Positions 7,414 to 15,272 of a DNA stretch of 64,000 nucleotides are shown one piece after another. This DNA is from a virus. The position numbers were made by a program, and so were the translations under genes. The notes beneath the pieces were generated by a model. The model saw nothing but the letters and a program-made list of their open reading frames with translations. It did no database searches and had not been told where the DNA came from. Location: positions 1-64,000 of the IMG/VR virus record IMGVR_UViG_3300045944_000276. The stretch is one strand, 5' to 3'. Each line of letters begins with the position of its first letter. Within the stretch, counting starts at the first letter, position 1.

Positions 7414-7646
7414 GGACCACCTGACGGACCACCTATGCATGACGAGGTGGTCCGTAAATTCACGTTTCGATTCATGGCTTGAACCCACCTAACCCAACTA
7501 ACCCTCCTTTTCTCTATGTGTTCTCCCATATATCTATAACCTCTTTATCCTTTAGGTGGGTTAGGTGGGTTAGGTGGGTAAAGTAGTTGGTTTAAAACCG
7601 GAAATGTGCGGACCACCTACTAACCCACCTGGATGGAGGTGGGTTA
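7414..7646. repeat. Repeat cluster, candidate replication origin (prophage A)
   Basis: Two related repeat families surround an AT-rich stretch (about 7510-7552). GGACCACCT occurs at 7414-7422, 7426-7434 and 7610-7618 and inverted at 7445-7453. TTAGGTGGG occurs as three perfect tandem 9-mers at 7552-7578, with inverted copies near 7484 and 7624 and a hairpin 7621-7646. The cluster lies just downstream of the helicase block. Prophage B has an analogous cluster of other sequence. An iteron-type origin is the likeliest reading; a regulator-binding array is the alternative. Confidence 0.5.
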
Positions 7647-7917
7647 GGTTCGGTGACTCGCGCCGAGTGTATTCCGCCACCCATTTCACCGCCTGGCTGA
7701 CCGCCTGCTCATAGGCAAGTTCGCGCGCCCGGACATTCGGCGCACCGCGAGCCTGCGCCGTCACCATCGCCTGCCACGCCCGCCAGATCCTCACTTCCAG
7801 GCCCGGCACGTTCTTGCCCAACAACTTCCAGCACCGTTTGCACAGGCCATGCCACCGCTGCGAGTGCCCGCAGGGCTCGAGAGTTATCTCGCGCTCTAGC
7901 TCGTCTCGTTCGTCCAT
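7570..7917 (-). CDS. Small Cys/His protein downstream of helicase, 115 aa
   Basis: ATG at 7917 overlaps the end of the helicase gene. Contains a possible zinc-binding cluster CGHSQRWHGLCKRC at about residues 17-30 and a helical WRAWQAMV segment. The final 25 codons are made of the repeat cluster, so they look like a by-product of the repeats. Not recognised and absent from B. Confidence 0.5.
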   Translation of the reverse strand: MDERDELEREITLEPCGHSQRWHGLCKRCWKLLGKNVPGLEVRIWRAWQAMVTAQARGAPNVRARELAYEQAVSQAVKWVAEYTRRESPNLTHLHPGGLVGGPHISGFKPTTLPT

Positions 7918-9257
7918 AGCCGCAGATACCTGCCCTTCTCCCACTGACGGGACTTTCTCCAGCCGTGCGCCGTCAGCACATCGGCCACCCGCATCTGTGC
8001 CTGCTTGTCGAAGTGCTTCACCTCCAGCCCTAGATCCCCCAGCACATCCGGTATCGACACCCGTGTCCTGAGCGAGACGAACGACAGGATCGCGTCTTCC
8101 CACGGATCGGCATGGCGCCGGTCCTCCTGCGCCTGGCGCGTGGCCTCCTCCGGCATCTGCCACCACGGCTCGCCTCGCCGGAAACGCGCCACCGCCTCCG
8201 CGAACAACTGCTCGCGCTGCTCGCGCAGGAGCTCCAGCCGGATCTCTCCGCAGCGCACCGGCCAGAAACGCCGCGCCCCGGTCGCATCGCGCAGGTAGCC
8301 GTTGTCGTTGGTGGTGCCGCAGAACACGGTAAAGCGCGGGTGATCCTGCGAGCGCGCCCCGTAGGGCGAGCGGTAGCGATCGACCCGGCACGTCACCACC
8401 TGTTTCACGCGCGCGGTGTCGGCACGTCCGAAGGCGTCCATCTCGGTGATCTCGACCAGGAGCTTCCCCTGCAACGACAGAAAAAAATCCTTGTCGCGCA
8501 GGCTTTCGTGCGCCTCCGAATACCAATCACCCCCGACCAGGCGCAGCGCGCTCGACTTGCCGATGCCCTGCGCGCCCTCGAGAATCAGCATGTTGTCCAC
8601 CTGGCAGCCTGGCTGGAGCGCCCGAGCGGCGAGCGACAACCAGAAATTGCGCGACGCGCAGCGCGTGTACTCATCATCGGCCGAGCCCATTACGTCGGTC
8701 AGGAAGTGCTCTAGGCGCTCGATGCCGTCGTGATGGAGCGATTCGAGCCAGTTGCGGCATTCGTTCTGGGTGTTCTTGCGCGCGACCAGGTTGACCGCCC
8801 GGCGCACGATGTCTACCCCCATCTTCGGCATCCCGCAGTCGCGCTGCACCCATACCGCGGCCTCGATGTCGTCGGTGTCGAGCCACTGCTCGGGAACGGC
8901 CGCGCCGTTCAGGCGATAGACGCGGCCATGAAATTCATCGAACCAGATCCGCGTTTTCCAGTCCGGGTGGTTCTGCAGCAACTGGCAGGCGTTTCGCTCG
9001 TTGCAGAACGGGACTTGCCTGTCGTTCAATTCAAGGCCGCATTCGCGCCACATCGACAGGCGTTCCACTATCGACTCCACCATTGCCGTGGCCGGCGTGG
9101 GAAAGAGCGCGTTCACTCGACGTTTCTTGCCCCTCGAGGCCTTGCGCTTGGCGAGTACGTTCGCCGCATGATTGACCAGGCTCCCATCGGTGCCGTCGCC
9201 GTAGAAATCGGCAGAGGCCCCCGGGTCCGACGACCCGGGCTTCTGGGACTTGCTCAT
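7896..9257 (-). CDS. VirE/D5-like superfamily 3 helicase (prophage A), 453 aa
   Basis: Replication ATPase of the virulence-associated E type. Walker A is GAQGIGKS (about residue 225), followed by the LVEITEMDAF Walker B-like strand and the TNDNGYLRDATGARRFWPV motif typical of the family. The first 200 residues lack a recognisable primase motif. ATG at 9257 overlaps the stop of the nuclease gene (TAATG). Prophage B has an unrelated primase/helicase here. It probably unwinds phage DNA at the nearby repeat cluster. Confidence 0.85.
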   Translation of the reverse strand: MSKSQKPGSSDPGASADFYGDGTDGSLVNHAANVLAKRKASRGKKRRVNALFPTPATAMVESIVERLSMWRECGLELNDRQVPFCNERNACQLLQNHPDWKTRIWFDEFHGRVYRLNGAAVPEQWLDTDDIEAAVWVQRDCGMPKMGVDIVRRAVNLVARKNTQNECRNWLESLHHDGIERLEHFLTDVMGSADDEYTRCASRNFWLSLAARALQPGCQVDNMLILEGAQGIGKSSALRLVGGDWYSEAHESLRDKDFFLSLQGKLLVEITEMDAFGRADTARVKQVVTCRVDRYRSPYGARSQDHPRFTVFCGTTNDNGYLRDATGARRFWPVRCGEIRLELLREQREQLFAEAVARFRRGEPWWQMPEEATRQAQEDRRHADPWEDAILSFVSLRTRVSIPDVLGDLGLEVKHFDKQAQMRVADVLTAHGWRKSRQWEKGRYLRLWTNETS

Positions 9258-9667
9258 TAACTCCCCAATATCGACAAGGCATCTTCAATACTTCGCGCGA
9301 CACCGGCGACGCCGTGATTGGCCCTGCACTTGGCGAGCATGAATTCCTGCTCGTCGGTGAGCCGTCCCTTTTCCGCCTTGCACTCGATCATCAGGATGCG
9401 CCCGTCCGTCAACTGCCCCAGGAGGTCAGGGCAGCCGGGGAAACCGAAGCGCACGAACCGCCCGTCCGGGGTCTTGTAGGCGCCCGAATTGATTCTCGCG
9501 AACCAGACCACCTTCGGGTGATAGCGCAGCGTCTTCATGACCGCGTTGAGCACGCCCTGCTCCAAGTGTTTGTTCGTTCGTTTAGGCCCAGGATCGTGGG
9601 CACCGATCGCCGTCGGATCACCCCAGAGGAGGCCTGACTGCCACAACTCCCGGTTACTGATCTTCAC
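9257..9667 (-). CDS. VRR-NUC domain nuclease (prophage A), 136 aa
   Basis: Small PD-(D/E)XK-like nuclease. The GFPGCPDLLGQ segment carries the catalytic Asp and IECKAEKGRLTDEQ carries the E-x-K motif, as in VRR-NUC proteins that act on branched DNA or serve as phage replication nucleases. GTG at 9667 overlaps the upstream stop. The homologue in prophage B is 43895-44290. It sits directly upstream of the helicase gene and is likely part of replication. Confidence 0.82.
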   Translation of the reverse strand: MKISNRELWQSGLLWGDPTAIGAHDPGPKRTNKHLEQGVLNAVMKTLRYHPKVVWFARINSGAYKTPDGRFVRFGFPGCPDLLGQLTDGRILMIECKAEKGRLTDEQEFMLAKCRANHGVAGVARSIEDALSILGS

Positions 9668-9906
9668 GCCTTCAGGTCCTCGAGCAGCACCACGACCCCA
9701 CACGTCTTACACGCCACCTCCTGCGCGCACGTCACGTCCTGGAACTCACTTCCATCGCAATGTGGGCAGTGCGGGACATTGATCCCGAGCGCGACATACT
9801 GATACGAGCCCTTCTCATCCCAATGCGTGACGAGGCGCTCGGGGACGGTGACGGGGATGGGCTCCTCGGTGCCGTACAGACGCACGGTGACGGGCTCCTC
9901 GGTCAT
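9664..9906 (-). CDS. Zinc-ribbon protein, 80 aa
   Basis: Residues 1-45 form a beta-rich part. Then come CPHC (about 47-50) and CKTC (about 68-71), a classic zinc-ribbon spacing. ATG at 9906 overlaps the stop of the preceding gene. No enzymatic motif. Present only in prophage A within this window. Probably a nucleic-acid or protein-binding accessory of the replication block. Confidence 0.6.
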   Translation of the reverse strand: MTEEPVTVRLYGTEEPIPVTVPERLVTHWDEKGSYQYVALGINVPHCPHCDGSEFQDVTCAQEVACKTCGVVVLLEDLKA

Positions 9907-10091
9907 GCGGCCCTCCTCCGCGCCTGCCGGCACGCGGTGCACCGGCTCTGGCCGTTGGCATCGACCCAGGTGTTGTACGCCCTGGCGTGACCGCAACCGA
10001 AGGTTTCGATCACGATCACGCGGACCGGGCGCTTGCCGGCCAGGCGCTCGAGGAGTTCGCGGTGGAGCTGCTCGCGGGTCGTGCGGTTCAT
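9903..10091 (-). CDS. Small Cys-containing basic protein, 62 aa
   Basis: Homologous to the product of 44287-44481; both share LLDRLAGKRPVRVIVI-type and FGCGHARAYNTWVDANGQ segments. Conserved Cys/His (GCGHA) and C-terminal CTAC may bind zinc. It is the first gene after Cro in A, so it is probably among the first expressed from the leftward promoter. Confidence 0.65.
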   Translation of the reverse strand: MNRTTREQLHRELLERLAGKRPVRVIVIETFGCGHARAYNTWVDANGQSRCTACRQARRRAA

Positions 10092-10118
10092 CGCCTAGCC
10101 TTCCGTGCCCAGGGCTTG

Positions 10119-10361
10119 CTAGGGATGCCCGACCAGGTCGCCGGCGGTGAGGGCGACCGCTTTCGCGTGCGCGAGCTTTAGAAGCGTCCAGTGATATTTC
10201 GCCGGGATGAGCCCCGCGCCACCCTTGCTTATCTGCCATTTGCTGACGGCAGAGGGGTCGAGGCTGAGCTCGCGCGCGAGGGCGCGCACGCCGCCGAACT
10301 TGGCGATGACCGAGGCGGCCGGCTCGCACCGCTGGCCGGTCATTTTTCCCGTCTGATTCAT
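10119..10361 (-). CDS. Cro-like HTH regulator (prophage A), 80 aa
   Basis: HTH of the YdaS/Cro type: VIAKFGGVRALARELSLD then PSAVSKWQ recognition helix (about residues 17-45). Divergent from the repressor gene at 10513, the usual immunity arrangement. ATG at 10361 follows no strong ribosome site. Expected to act at the same operators as the repressor to allow lytic growth. Confidence 0.75.
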   Translation of the reverse strand: MNQTGKMTGQRCEPAASVIAKFGGVRALARELSLDPSAVSKWQISKGGAGLIPAKYHWTLLKLAHAKAVALTAGDLVGHP

Positions 10362-10370
10362 GCAGTTAGT

Positions 10371-10383
10371 GCCATATAATGGC
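10371..10383. promoter_or_regulatory. Short dyad GCCAT-N3-ATGGC in Cro/repressor intergenic region
   Basis: Perfect five-base arms just upstream of the cro start. It includes a TATAAT-like segment. Possibly an operator or part of a promoter; seen once only. Confidence 0.3.
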
Positions 10384-10447
10384 TCTGTTGACCGATTCGC
10401 TACGAAAAGGCACAATGGTATGAATCGTAGAGTTAAGCGCAATTATA

Positions 10448-10462
10448 TTGAGAAAACCTCAA
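10448..10462. promoter_or_regulatory. Operator candidate TTGAG-N5-CTCAA (left site, prophage A)
   Basis: A perfect inverted repeat between cro and the repressor gene. The same TTGAG-N5-CTCAA occurs at 11184-11198 upstream of the early operon, on the other side of the repressor gene. Two identical dyads flanking a repressor gene fit left and right operators. Confidence 0.6.
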
Positions 10463-10512
10463 CGCGCAACCGCCGAATACGGGGTGGAGGAAAAAAGAAG
10501 GGAAACCGCCGT

Positions 10513-11112
10513 ATGAGCAGAGGACGATTCGATAGATTATGGTTTCAGCAGCGCTTTCGCGAATGTGGCCTCCTGACGCAACGCAGCGTCGCGAAGCTAC
10601 TCGGTTGCGATCCCGCGTCGGTCTCCATGCTGTACCAGGGCAAGCGCGCGCTGCGCATCGACGAGGCGCGCATCATCTCGGCCCAGATCGGGAGAGGCGT
10701 GCAGGAAGTGCTCAAGCGCGCGGGCATCGACATCGCGCCACAGGTGAAACTCATTGGACGGGTCGAGAGCGACGGCGCTGTGACCCTGCTCGCGAAGGGC
10801 GACGAGGCCGAGGTCGACGCGCCGCGCGACCTGCCGCAAGGAGCCTATGCGCTCCAGGTGCGCACGCATTTCTCCCGCCTCGCCGCCTTCGATCGCTGGA
10901 TCTTGTTCGTCTCGGGCTTGCGCGAGGAGCCGGCGCAACTGCTGAATCGGCTCGCGCTGATCGGCGAGCACGACGGCAAGATGTGGCTCGGCTATCTGAC
11001 CGAAGGCTACAAGAGCGGCACCGTAAGCATCCAGCTCGCCGACAATATCCGCCAGAATGTGACGGCGATCTGGGCCATGCGCGTGCTCTCTGCAGACGGC
11101 CCTCGGAGTTAG
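10513..11112 (+). CDS. Phage repressor (CI-like), prophage A, 199 aa
   Basis: N-terminal HTH: TQRSVAKLLGCDPASVSMLYQGK (about residues 18-41). The C-terminal half begins GRVESDGAVTLL and has a GAYALQV strand reminiscent of the S24/LexA-like domain, but I do not see the expected catalytic Ser and Lys contexts, so self-cleavage is doubtful. I chose ATG at 10513 (GAAGGG about ten bases upstream), because the longer frame upstream crosses the operator. It should maintain lysogeny by binding the TTGAG-N5-CTCAA sites. Confidence 0.7.
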   Translation: MSRGRFDRLWFQQRFRECGLLTQRSVAKLLGCDPASVSMLYQGKRALRIDEARIISAQIGRGVQEVLKRAGIDIAPQVKLIGRVESDGAVTLLAKGDEAEVDAPRDLPQGAYALQVRTHFSRLAAFDRWILFVSGLREEPAQLLNRLALIGEHDGKMWLGYLTEGYKSGTVSIQLADNIRQNVTAIWAMRVLSADGPRS

Positions 11113-11183
11113 GCAACGAATGACCCCCTTTCCCCTGGAGGCCCGCGGCGGGTCCGTGACGCTTCCCTTTTTTCTGCATTGCG

Positions 11184-11198
11184 TTGAGCATGTCTCAA
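11184..11198. promoter_or_regulatory. Operator candidate TTGAG-N5-CTCAA (right site, prophage A)
   Basis: Second perfect copy of the dyad seen at 10448-10462, here 48 bases before the first early gene. A possible promoter follows (TTGGCG at 11204, GATAAT at 11225, short 15-base spacing), so a bound repressor would block the rightward operon. Confidence 0.6.
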
Positions 11199-11245
11199 TG
11201 ACGTTGGCGTTATCACAATCTCCCGATAATCCTCGGAGGTGCCCC

Positions 11246-11503
11246 ATGACCCGCAACCGCAGCCTGGTGGAGAAACTCAAGGTCCGAGAACGCCGGCGCC
11301 CGGCTAAGAGCGACACCCCCAGGGTGGACAACTTCGTGGCGCAGTTGCCGGCGCTGGTCCTCGACCCTGCCGATCTCGCCGACCACAACGCCTTAGTGCG
11401 CACAACGGTACGGATACGCGAGCAAATGATCTGGTGGGCCGAATTCGCCCGCCAGCTCGAGCGCGAGCTCATGCAGTCAACGCCCAGGGAGTGGAAGAAG
11501 TGA
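11246..11503 (+). CDS. Early conserved protein, intact form, 85 aa
   Basis: First gene of the rightward operon, with GGAGG a few bases before ATG. The N-terminus is very basic (TRNRSLVEKLK, RRRPAKSD) and the rest is helical (DNFVAQLP, LDPADLA, IREQM-WWAEFARQLERE). In prophage B the same protein is split into two genes by an inserted zinc-binding segment (47916-48452 and 48436-48639). Function unknown. Confidence 0.65.
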   Translation: MTRNRSLVEKLKVRERRRPAKSDTPRVDNFVAQLPALVLDPADLADHNALVRTTVRIREQMIWWAEFARQLERELMQSTPREWKK

Positions 11504-11745
11504 GCGCAAAGCGAGGGAGCTACGACTCCCGCTGCCACGACCTCGCGCTCTGCTTCCTCGACGACGAGGACTTGCCTACGGAGATCTTGGTTGATGCCGC
11601 GAACGTCCTGGCGCAGCACATTCAGAGAGCCATAGAAGACTTCCTGGAATTCGACCTGGCCGAGATTCGCAAGGATCTCGAGGACCGCGACGAGCATCTG
11701 AAGGAAGAGGCCGCGCTGCTGAAGCGGCAGGAGCGTCGGCCGTGA
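11500..11745 (+). CDS. Hypothetical acidic helical protein, 81 aa
   Basis: GTG start overlapping the previous stop (GTGA). A mainly helical, acidic protein with a charged coiled-coil-like C-terminal half (EIRKDLEDRDEHLKEEAA). No counterpart in B. Not recognised. Confidence 0.5.
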   Translation: MSAKRGSYDSRCHDLALCFLDDEDLPTEILVDAANVLAQHIQRAIEDFLEFDLAEIRKDLEDRDEHLKEEAALLKRQERRP

Positions 11746-11846
11746 CCTGGCTAGAGGTCGCCCTCCTCGTCGTCGTGTTCGCTCTGCTCAGGGCCTGCTA
11801 CGTCGCCACGCGCGAGATCGACGCCGAGAGGAAGGGGAAGTCATGA
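11742..11846 (+). CDS. Tiny membrane peptide, 34 aa
   Basis: GTG at 11742 overlaps the preceding stop, and the stop overlaps the next ATG. One hydrophobic helix (residues 3-18) then a charged tail ERKGKS. It is too short to recognise. The chain of overlaps on both sides supports translation. Confidence 0.4.
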   Translation: MTWLEVALLVVVFALLRACYVATREIDAERKGKS

Positions 11847-12055
11847 CAGACATTCCGGCATTTCCGAGACCGTTTGGCGGACCCACGGGGCATGAGGGCA
11901 TGAGCCTGCGCGATTACTTCGCGGCAGCGGCGCTAACCGGTTTCTGCGGAAACACGGATCTGGATACCAGGGAAGAGAAGGCTGCAGCATTTGCAAACGA
12001 CGCTTATGCCTTCGCCGACGCCATGCTGGCCGAGCGGTTGAAGACGAAGAAATGA
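11843..12055 (+). CDS. Conserved phage early protein with HEGMSLRDYFAA motif, 70 aa
   Basis: GGGGAAG lies just before the ATG. The HEGMSLRDYFAAAAL segment is frequent in small phage proteins of unknown function. The stop overlaps the next start (ATGA). No counterpart in B. Confidence 0.6.
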   Translation: MTDIPAFPRPFGGPTGHEGMSLRDYFAAAALTGFCGNTDLDTREEKAAAFANDAYAFADAMLAERLKTKK

Positions 12056-12189
12056 CCCTCCGCATCGCGCTTTACTTGGCGTTCGTCCTGGCTGCGTTCG
12101 CCATCGCCGGCGCGGTCGACCTGGCCGAGGAGGAAAGGCTGTCGTTCCCCGGCTATCTGGCCGAGCGCGTCGAGCTCGCCACACACTGA
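12052..12189 (+). CDS. Small membrane protein, 45 aa
   Basis: One transmembrane helix (residues 4-21) followed by DLAEEERLS-x3-YLAER. The same tail occurs in the 50-residue protein at 47767-47919 of prophage B, so this short gene is conserved. It sits just before recT here. Function unknown. Confidence 0.6.
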   Translation: MTLRIALYLAFVLAAFAIAGAVDLAEEERLSFPGYLAERVELATH

Positions 12190-12202
12190 ATAGGAGACCC
12201 TC

Positions 12203-13069
12203 ATGGCCGCAGCAGACAGGAACTTCCCGGCGTTGCTCGAGCAGCAGAAGGCGCAGATCGCACTCGCGCTGCCCAAGCACCTCAACGCCGATCGCATGAC
12301 GCGCATCGCCCTCACCTGCTACCGCATGACGCCCCAGCTCGCCCAGTGCGACCCTACATCCGTCTTCGCCGCGGTCATCCAGGCCGCGCAGCTCGGGCTC
12401 GAGCCGGGACTGAACGGCCGCTGCTACTTGATTCCCTACGGCAACGTCTGCCAGTTCGTGCCCGGCTGGAAGGGTCTGGTGGAGCTCGCCAACCGCTCGG
12501 GGCGCGCGTCAGTGTGGACCGGGGTCATCTACGAGGGGCAGAAATTCGAGTACCAGCAGGGCGACTCGCCCATGCTCAAGGTGACCGAGATCACGCGGGA
12601 GGAAGACCCCACGCGCATCGCCTACGCCTACGCCGTCGGGCGCGTCAAAGGCTCGGACTGGCCGGTCATCGAGCTCTGGTCGGCCGGGCGCATCAGGAAG
12701 CACCGCGACCGCTTCAACAAGATCGGCAAGAAGCACTACAGCTTCGAGAACTGGGAGATGTACGCGCGCAAGGTGCCGCTCCTGCAGGTGCTGAAGTACC
12801 TGCCGGCGACACCGGAGCTCGAGGCCGCGATCATCCTGCACGATAGCGCCGAAGTGGGCACCCAGCGCCTCACCATCCAGGACGCGATCGACGGGACGTT
12901 CGTGCCGGTGGCGCCCGAGGACGTGGTGAACGAACACGACGGGCTCAGGGCGGCGAAGTCGGTGAAGGAGCTGGCGCAGATCTTCCAGGGCCTCACCCCG
13001 GAGGAGAAGAAGACCTACAAGACTTTCTACGACGTGCGCCACGCCGAGTTTACCGAGGCGGCGGCGTGA
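12203..13069 (+). CDS. recT: RecT single-strand annealing recombinase (prophage A), 288 aa
   Basis: Canonical RecT. The core runs from LTCYRMTPQLAQCDP through AAQLGLEPGLNGRCYLIPYG and QFVPGWKGLVELANRSG to the KKHYSFENWEMYARKVPLLQVLKYLP helix. It anneals complementary strands during phage recombination. AGGAG precedes ATG. The next gene is its exonuclease partner, with overlapping stop/start. Confidence 0.93.
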   Translation: MAAADRNFPALLEQQKAQIALALPKHLNADRMTRIALTCYRMTPQLAQCDPTSVFAAVIQAAQLGLEPGLNGRCYLIPYGNVCQFVPGWKGLVELANRSGRASVWTGVIYEGQKFEYQQGDSPMLKVTEITREEDPTRIAYAYAVGRVKGSDWPVIELWSAGRIRKHRDRFNKIGKKHYSFENWEMYARKVPLLQVLKYLPATPELEAAIILHDSAEVGTQRLTIQDAIDGTFVPVAPEDVVNEHDGLRAAKSVKELAQIFQGLTPEEKKTYKTFYDVRHAEFTEAAA

Positions 13070-13701
13070 GCATCGAGCTGGCCCAGGGCAGCCCCGAGTG
13101 GTTCGTCGCGCGCTGCGGCTACTGTACCGCGAGCCGCTTCGCCGACGTGCTGGCGACAATCAGGAGCGGCGAGGCGGCGACCCGGAGGAACTACCGCGCC
13201 GAGGTCGTGTGCGAGCGTTTGACCGGCGTGCCGGCCGAGCACTTCCAGTCAGCCGAGATGCGCTTCGGCACGGAACAGGAACCGTATGCGAGGATCGCCT
13301 ACGAAAGCACGACCGGCAACATGGTCTCGCAGTGCGGGTTCCTGAAGCACCCGCAGCTCGCGGCCGGCGCCTCGCCCGACGGATTGATCGGGTCGGACGG
13401 CGGCCTCGAGATCAAGGTGCCCAATACCGCGACCCACCTTGACGCGCTTCTCAAAGGCATGGACCGCGGCCACCTGCCACAGATCCAGGGCGGCCTGTGG
13501 ATAACCGGGCGCCGGTGGTGGGACTTCGTCTCCTACGACCCGCGCATGCCCGAGCGCTTCCAGCTCTACGTGCAGCGGGTCGAGCGCGACCAGGCCTACA
13601 TCGACAACCTGGAGCGCGAGGTACGCAAGTTTCTGGCGGAAGTCGAGGACGTCATCGGGCAGCTTGAGCGCCTGGGGGACGTGACCAGGGCGGCCGCATA
13701 G
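13066..13701 (+). CDS. YqaJ/lambda-type exonuclease (prophage A), 211 aa
   Basis: Begins QGSPEWFVARCGYCTASRF, the usual YqaJ opening. Catalytic acids lie in AGASPDGLIG and LEIKVPN (E-x-K), followed by the QIQGGLWITG segment. It digests 5' ends to give the 3' tails that RecT coats. GTG start overlapping recT. Prophage B has no counterpart. Confidence 0.93.
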   Translation: MSIELAQGSPEWFVARCGYCTASRFADVLATIRSGEAATRRNYRAEVVCERLTGVPAEHFQSAEMRFGTEQEPYARIAYESTTGNMVSQCGFLKHPQLAAGASPDGLIGSDGGLEIKVPNTATHLDALLKGMDRGHLPQIQGGLWITGRRWWDFVSYDPRMPERFQLYVQRVERDQAYIDNLEREVRKFLAEVEDVIGQLERLGDVTRAAA

Positions 13702-13717
13702 GAGAAGGGACAACGCA

Positions 13718-13975
13718 ATGACGAACGAGAGCTCACTGCTCACGCCTTCCGAGCTCGTGGAACTGACCGGCAAGCGCCGCTACAAGGCGCAGCAGCGCGT
13801 GCTTTCGAAGATGGGTGTGCGCCATGCCGTACGCCCGGACGGCTCGCCGGTTGTCTCGCGAGCCCTCGTCGCCGCCATGCTGGCGCGCTTTAGCGAGACG
13901 CCGCCCGAGCCCGCGAGCGCCGAGCCTGTACTGAACCTCGGGGCGCTGGCCGGGAAGCGGTCCCGCGGCGGCTGA
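13718..13975 (+). CDS. DUF4224-like protein before integrase, 85 aa
   Basis: Opens LLTPSELVELTGKRRYKAQQRVLSKMGV, a winged-helix-like segment typical of small DUF4224 proteins that precede tyrosine integrases. It probably acts as an excisionase or DNA-binding partner. AGAAGGGA ribosome site. Prophage B uses a different small protein at this place (49609-49905). Confidence 0.65.
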   Translation: MTNESSLLTPSELVELTGKRRYKAQQRVLSKMGVRHAVRPDGSPVVSRALVAAMLARFSETPPEPASAEPVLNLGALAGKRSRGG

Positions 13976-13998
13976 GTTATTTCTAACGAAAGGGCAAC

Positions 13999-15027
13999 AT
14001 GGCACGACCACGCAAACCCGGAAACGCCGGACTCCCGCGCTACGTGCATCAAAAGCACGGCGCGTTTCACTACGTCTACAAAGGCAAGTGGACGCGGCTC
14101 GCAACCAACATCGCGGATGCATTCCTCGCCCTCTCGAAGGTAATTGCGGCCCAGGGCGGGCAACGCGAGGGCCCGATGTCGATGCCGCAATTGCTGGCGC
14201 ACGCGCTGCCGGTCATTACCGCCGGCAAGTCGAAGGGCACGGAGATCCAGTACGCCTGGGCGATCAAGACACTCACGGCCAGCTTCGAGAAGTTCACCGT
14301 CGAGCAGGTCGAGCCGAAGCACATCTATGCGATGCGCCGGCAGCTACGCGGCCAGCCGGCGAAGTTCAACCTATACCTGAGCGTCATCCGGCTCGCGCTG
14401 GAGCTCGCGGTCGAGGATGGCGTGATCAAGTCGAGCCCGGCCCTCGAGGTGAGCCCGCTGCAAACCGTCCGGCGCGATCGCTACATCACGCACGAGGAGT
14501 ACGCGACGATCTACCGCCAGGCCTCGCCGCTCCTGCAGATCGTCATGGAGCTCGCCTACCGCACCGGCCAGCGCATCCAGGACGTGCTGCGCATCGAGCT
14601 CGCCCAGCTGGTCGATCAGGGCATCTGGTTCCTGCCGCAGAAGACCAGGCGCATGGGGAAGAAGATCATCGTCGCCTGGACCCCGGAGCTCCGCGAGGCG
14701 GTGCAGCGCGCCCGGGATCTGTCCGGCAAGGTCCAGCCGATCACGCGCTACCTGCTGCCCATGCGCAAGGGCCAGGCCATGCGCTACGACATGTTGCGCA
14801 CCGAGTGGGCGCAGACCGTCGCCGCCTCTGGCGTGCCCAAGGCGAACTTGAACGACCTGCGAGCTAAGGCAGCGAGCGATCTTGAGACCGAGGCTGGATT
14901 GCTGCCGGGTCAGGGACTCGCGAACGCGCAGGCATTGCTCGCGCACTCGGCGAGCTCGACGACGAAGATTTACACGCGCAACCGGCAGGCCACGCTCGTG
15001 CATGGACCGCGAGGCAAGGCGGGCTGA
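13999..15027 (+). CDS. int: Tyrosine integrase (prophage A), 342 aa
   Basis: Site-specific recombinase. The C-terminal catalytic domain has Arg in YRTGQRIQDVLR, Arg in LNDLRAKAASD, His in LLAHSASS and the nucleophile Tyr in TKIYTRN. N-terminal arm-binding and core-binding regions cover about residues 1-150. Not closely similar to the B integrase. The repeat cluster immediately downstream is the probable attachment region. Confidence 0.92.
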   Translation: MARPRKPGNAGLPRYVHQKHGAFHYVYKGKWTRLATNIADAFLALSKVIAAQGGQREGPMSMPQLLAHALPVITAGKSKGTEIQYAWAIKTLTASFEKFTVEQVEPKHIYAMRRQLRGQPAKFNLYLSVIRLALELAVEDGVIKSSPALEVSPLQTVRRDRYITHEEYATIYRQASPLLQIVMELAYRTGQRIQDVLRIELAQLVDQGIWFLPQKTRRMGKKIIVAWTPELREAVQRARDLSGKVQPITRYLLPMRKGQAMRYDMLRTEWAQTVAASGVPKANLNDLRAKAASDLETEAGLLPGQGLANAQALLAHSASSTTKIYTRNRQATLVHGPRGKAG

Positions 15028-15042
15028 ATGACACTGGAATAG

Positions 15043-15251
15043 GAATAATAGACAATTATAGACAAAACGAGCCTAAGTACTTGATTCTAAGTTACTCCAT
15101 AAAAGGTGACATTCTACTTCAAAATGAAGATAAACGACTGATACTCAGGCGTTTTTGGTCGTCGAGTGTCTATTATTCTGGCGCTATGAACGCGGAGTTC
15201 TCAGCCCATAACCCTTTGATCGAACAGATAGCGGAAAATGAGTAATAGACA
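15043..15251. other. Candidate att region with four TAATAGACA-type repeats (A/B junction)
   Basis: GAATAATAGACA at 15043-15054, TTATAGACA at 15056-15064, the exact inverse TGTCTATTATTC at 15167-15178 and TAATAGACA at 15243-15251. They lie in AT-rich noncoding DNA directly after the integrase gene. Such repeats resemble arm-type integrase sites. A core is not proven; the stretch at 15072-15100 is the candidate. No other gene is seen in 15028-15272. Confidence 0.5.
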
Positions 15252-15272
15252 GTTTCCGGTGCCGGCCGCGAC

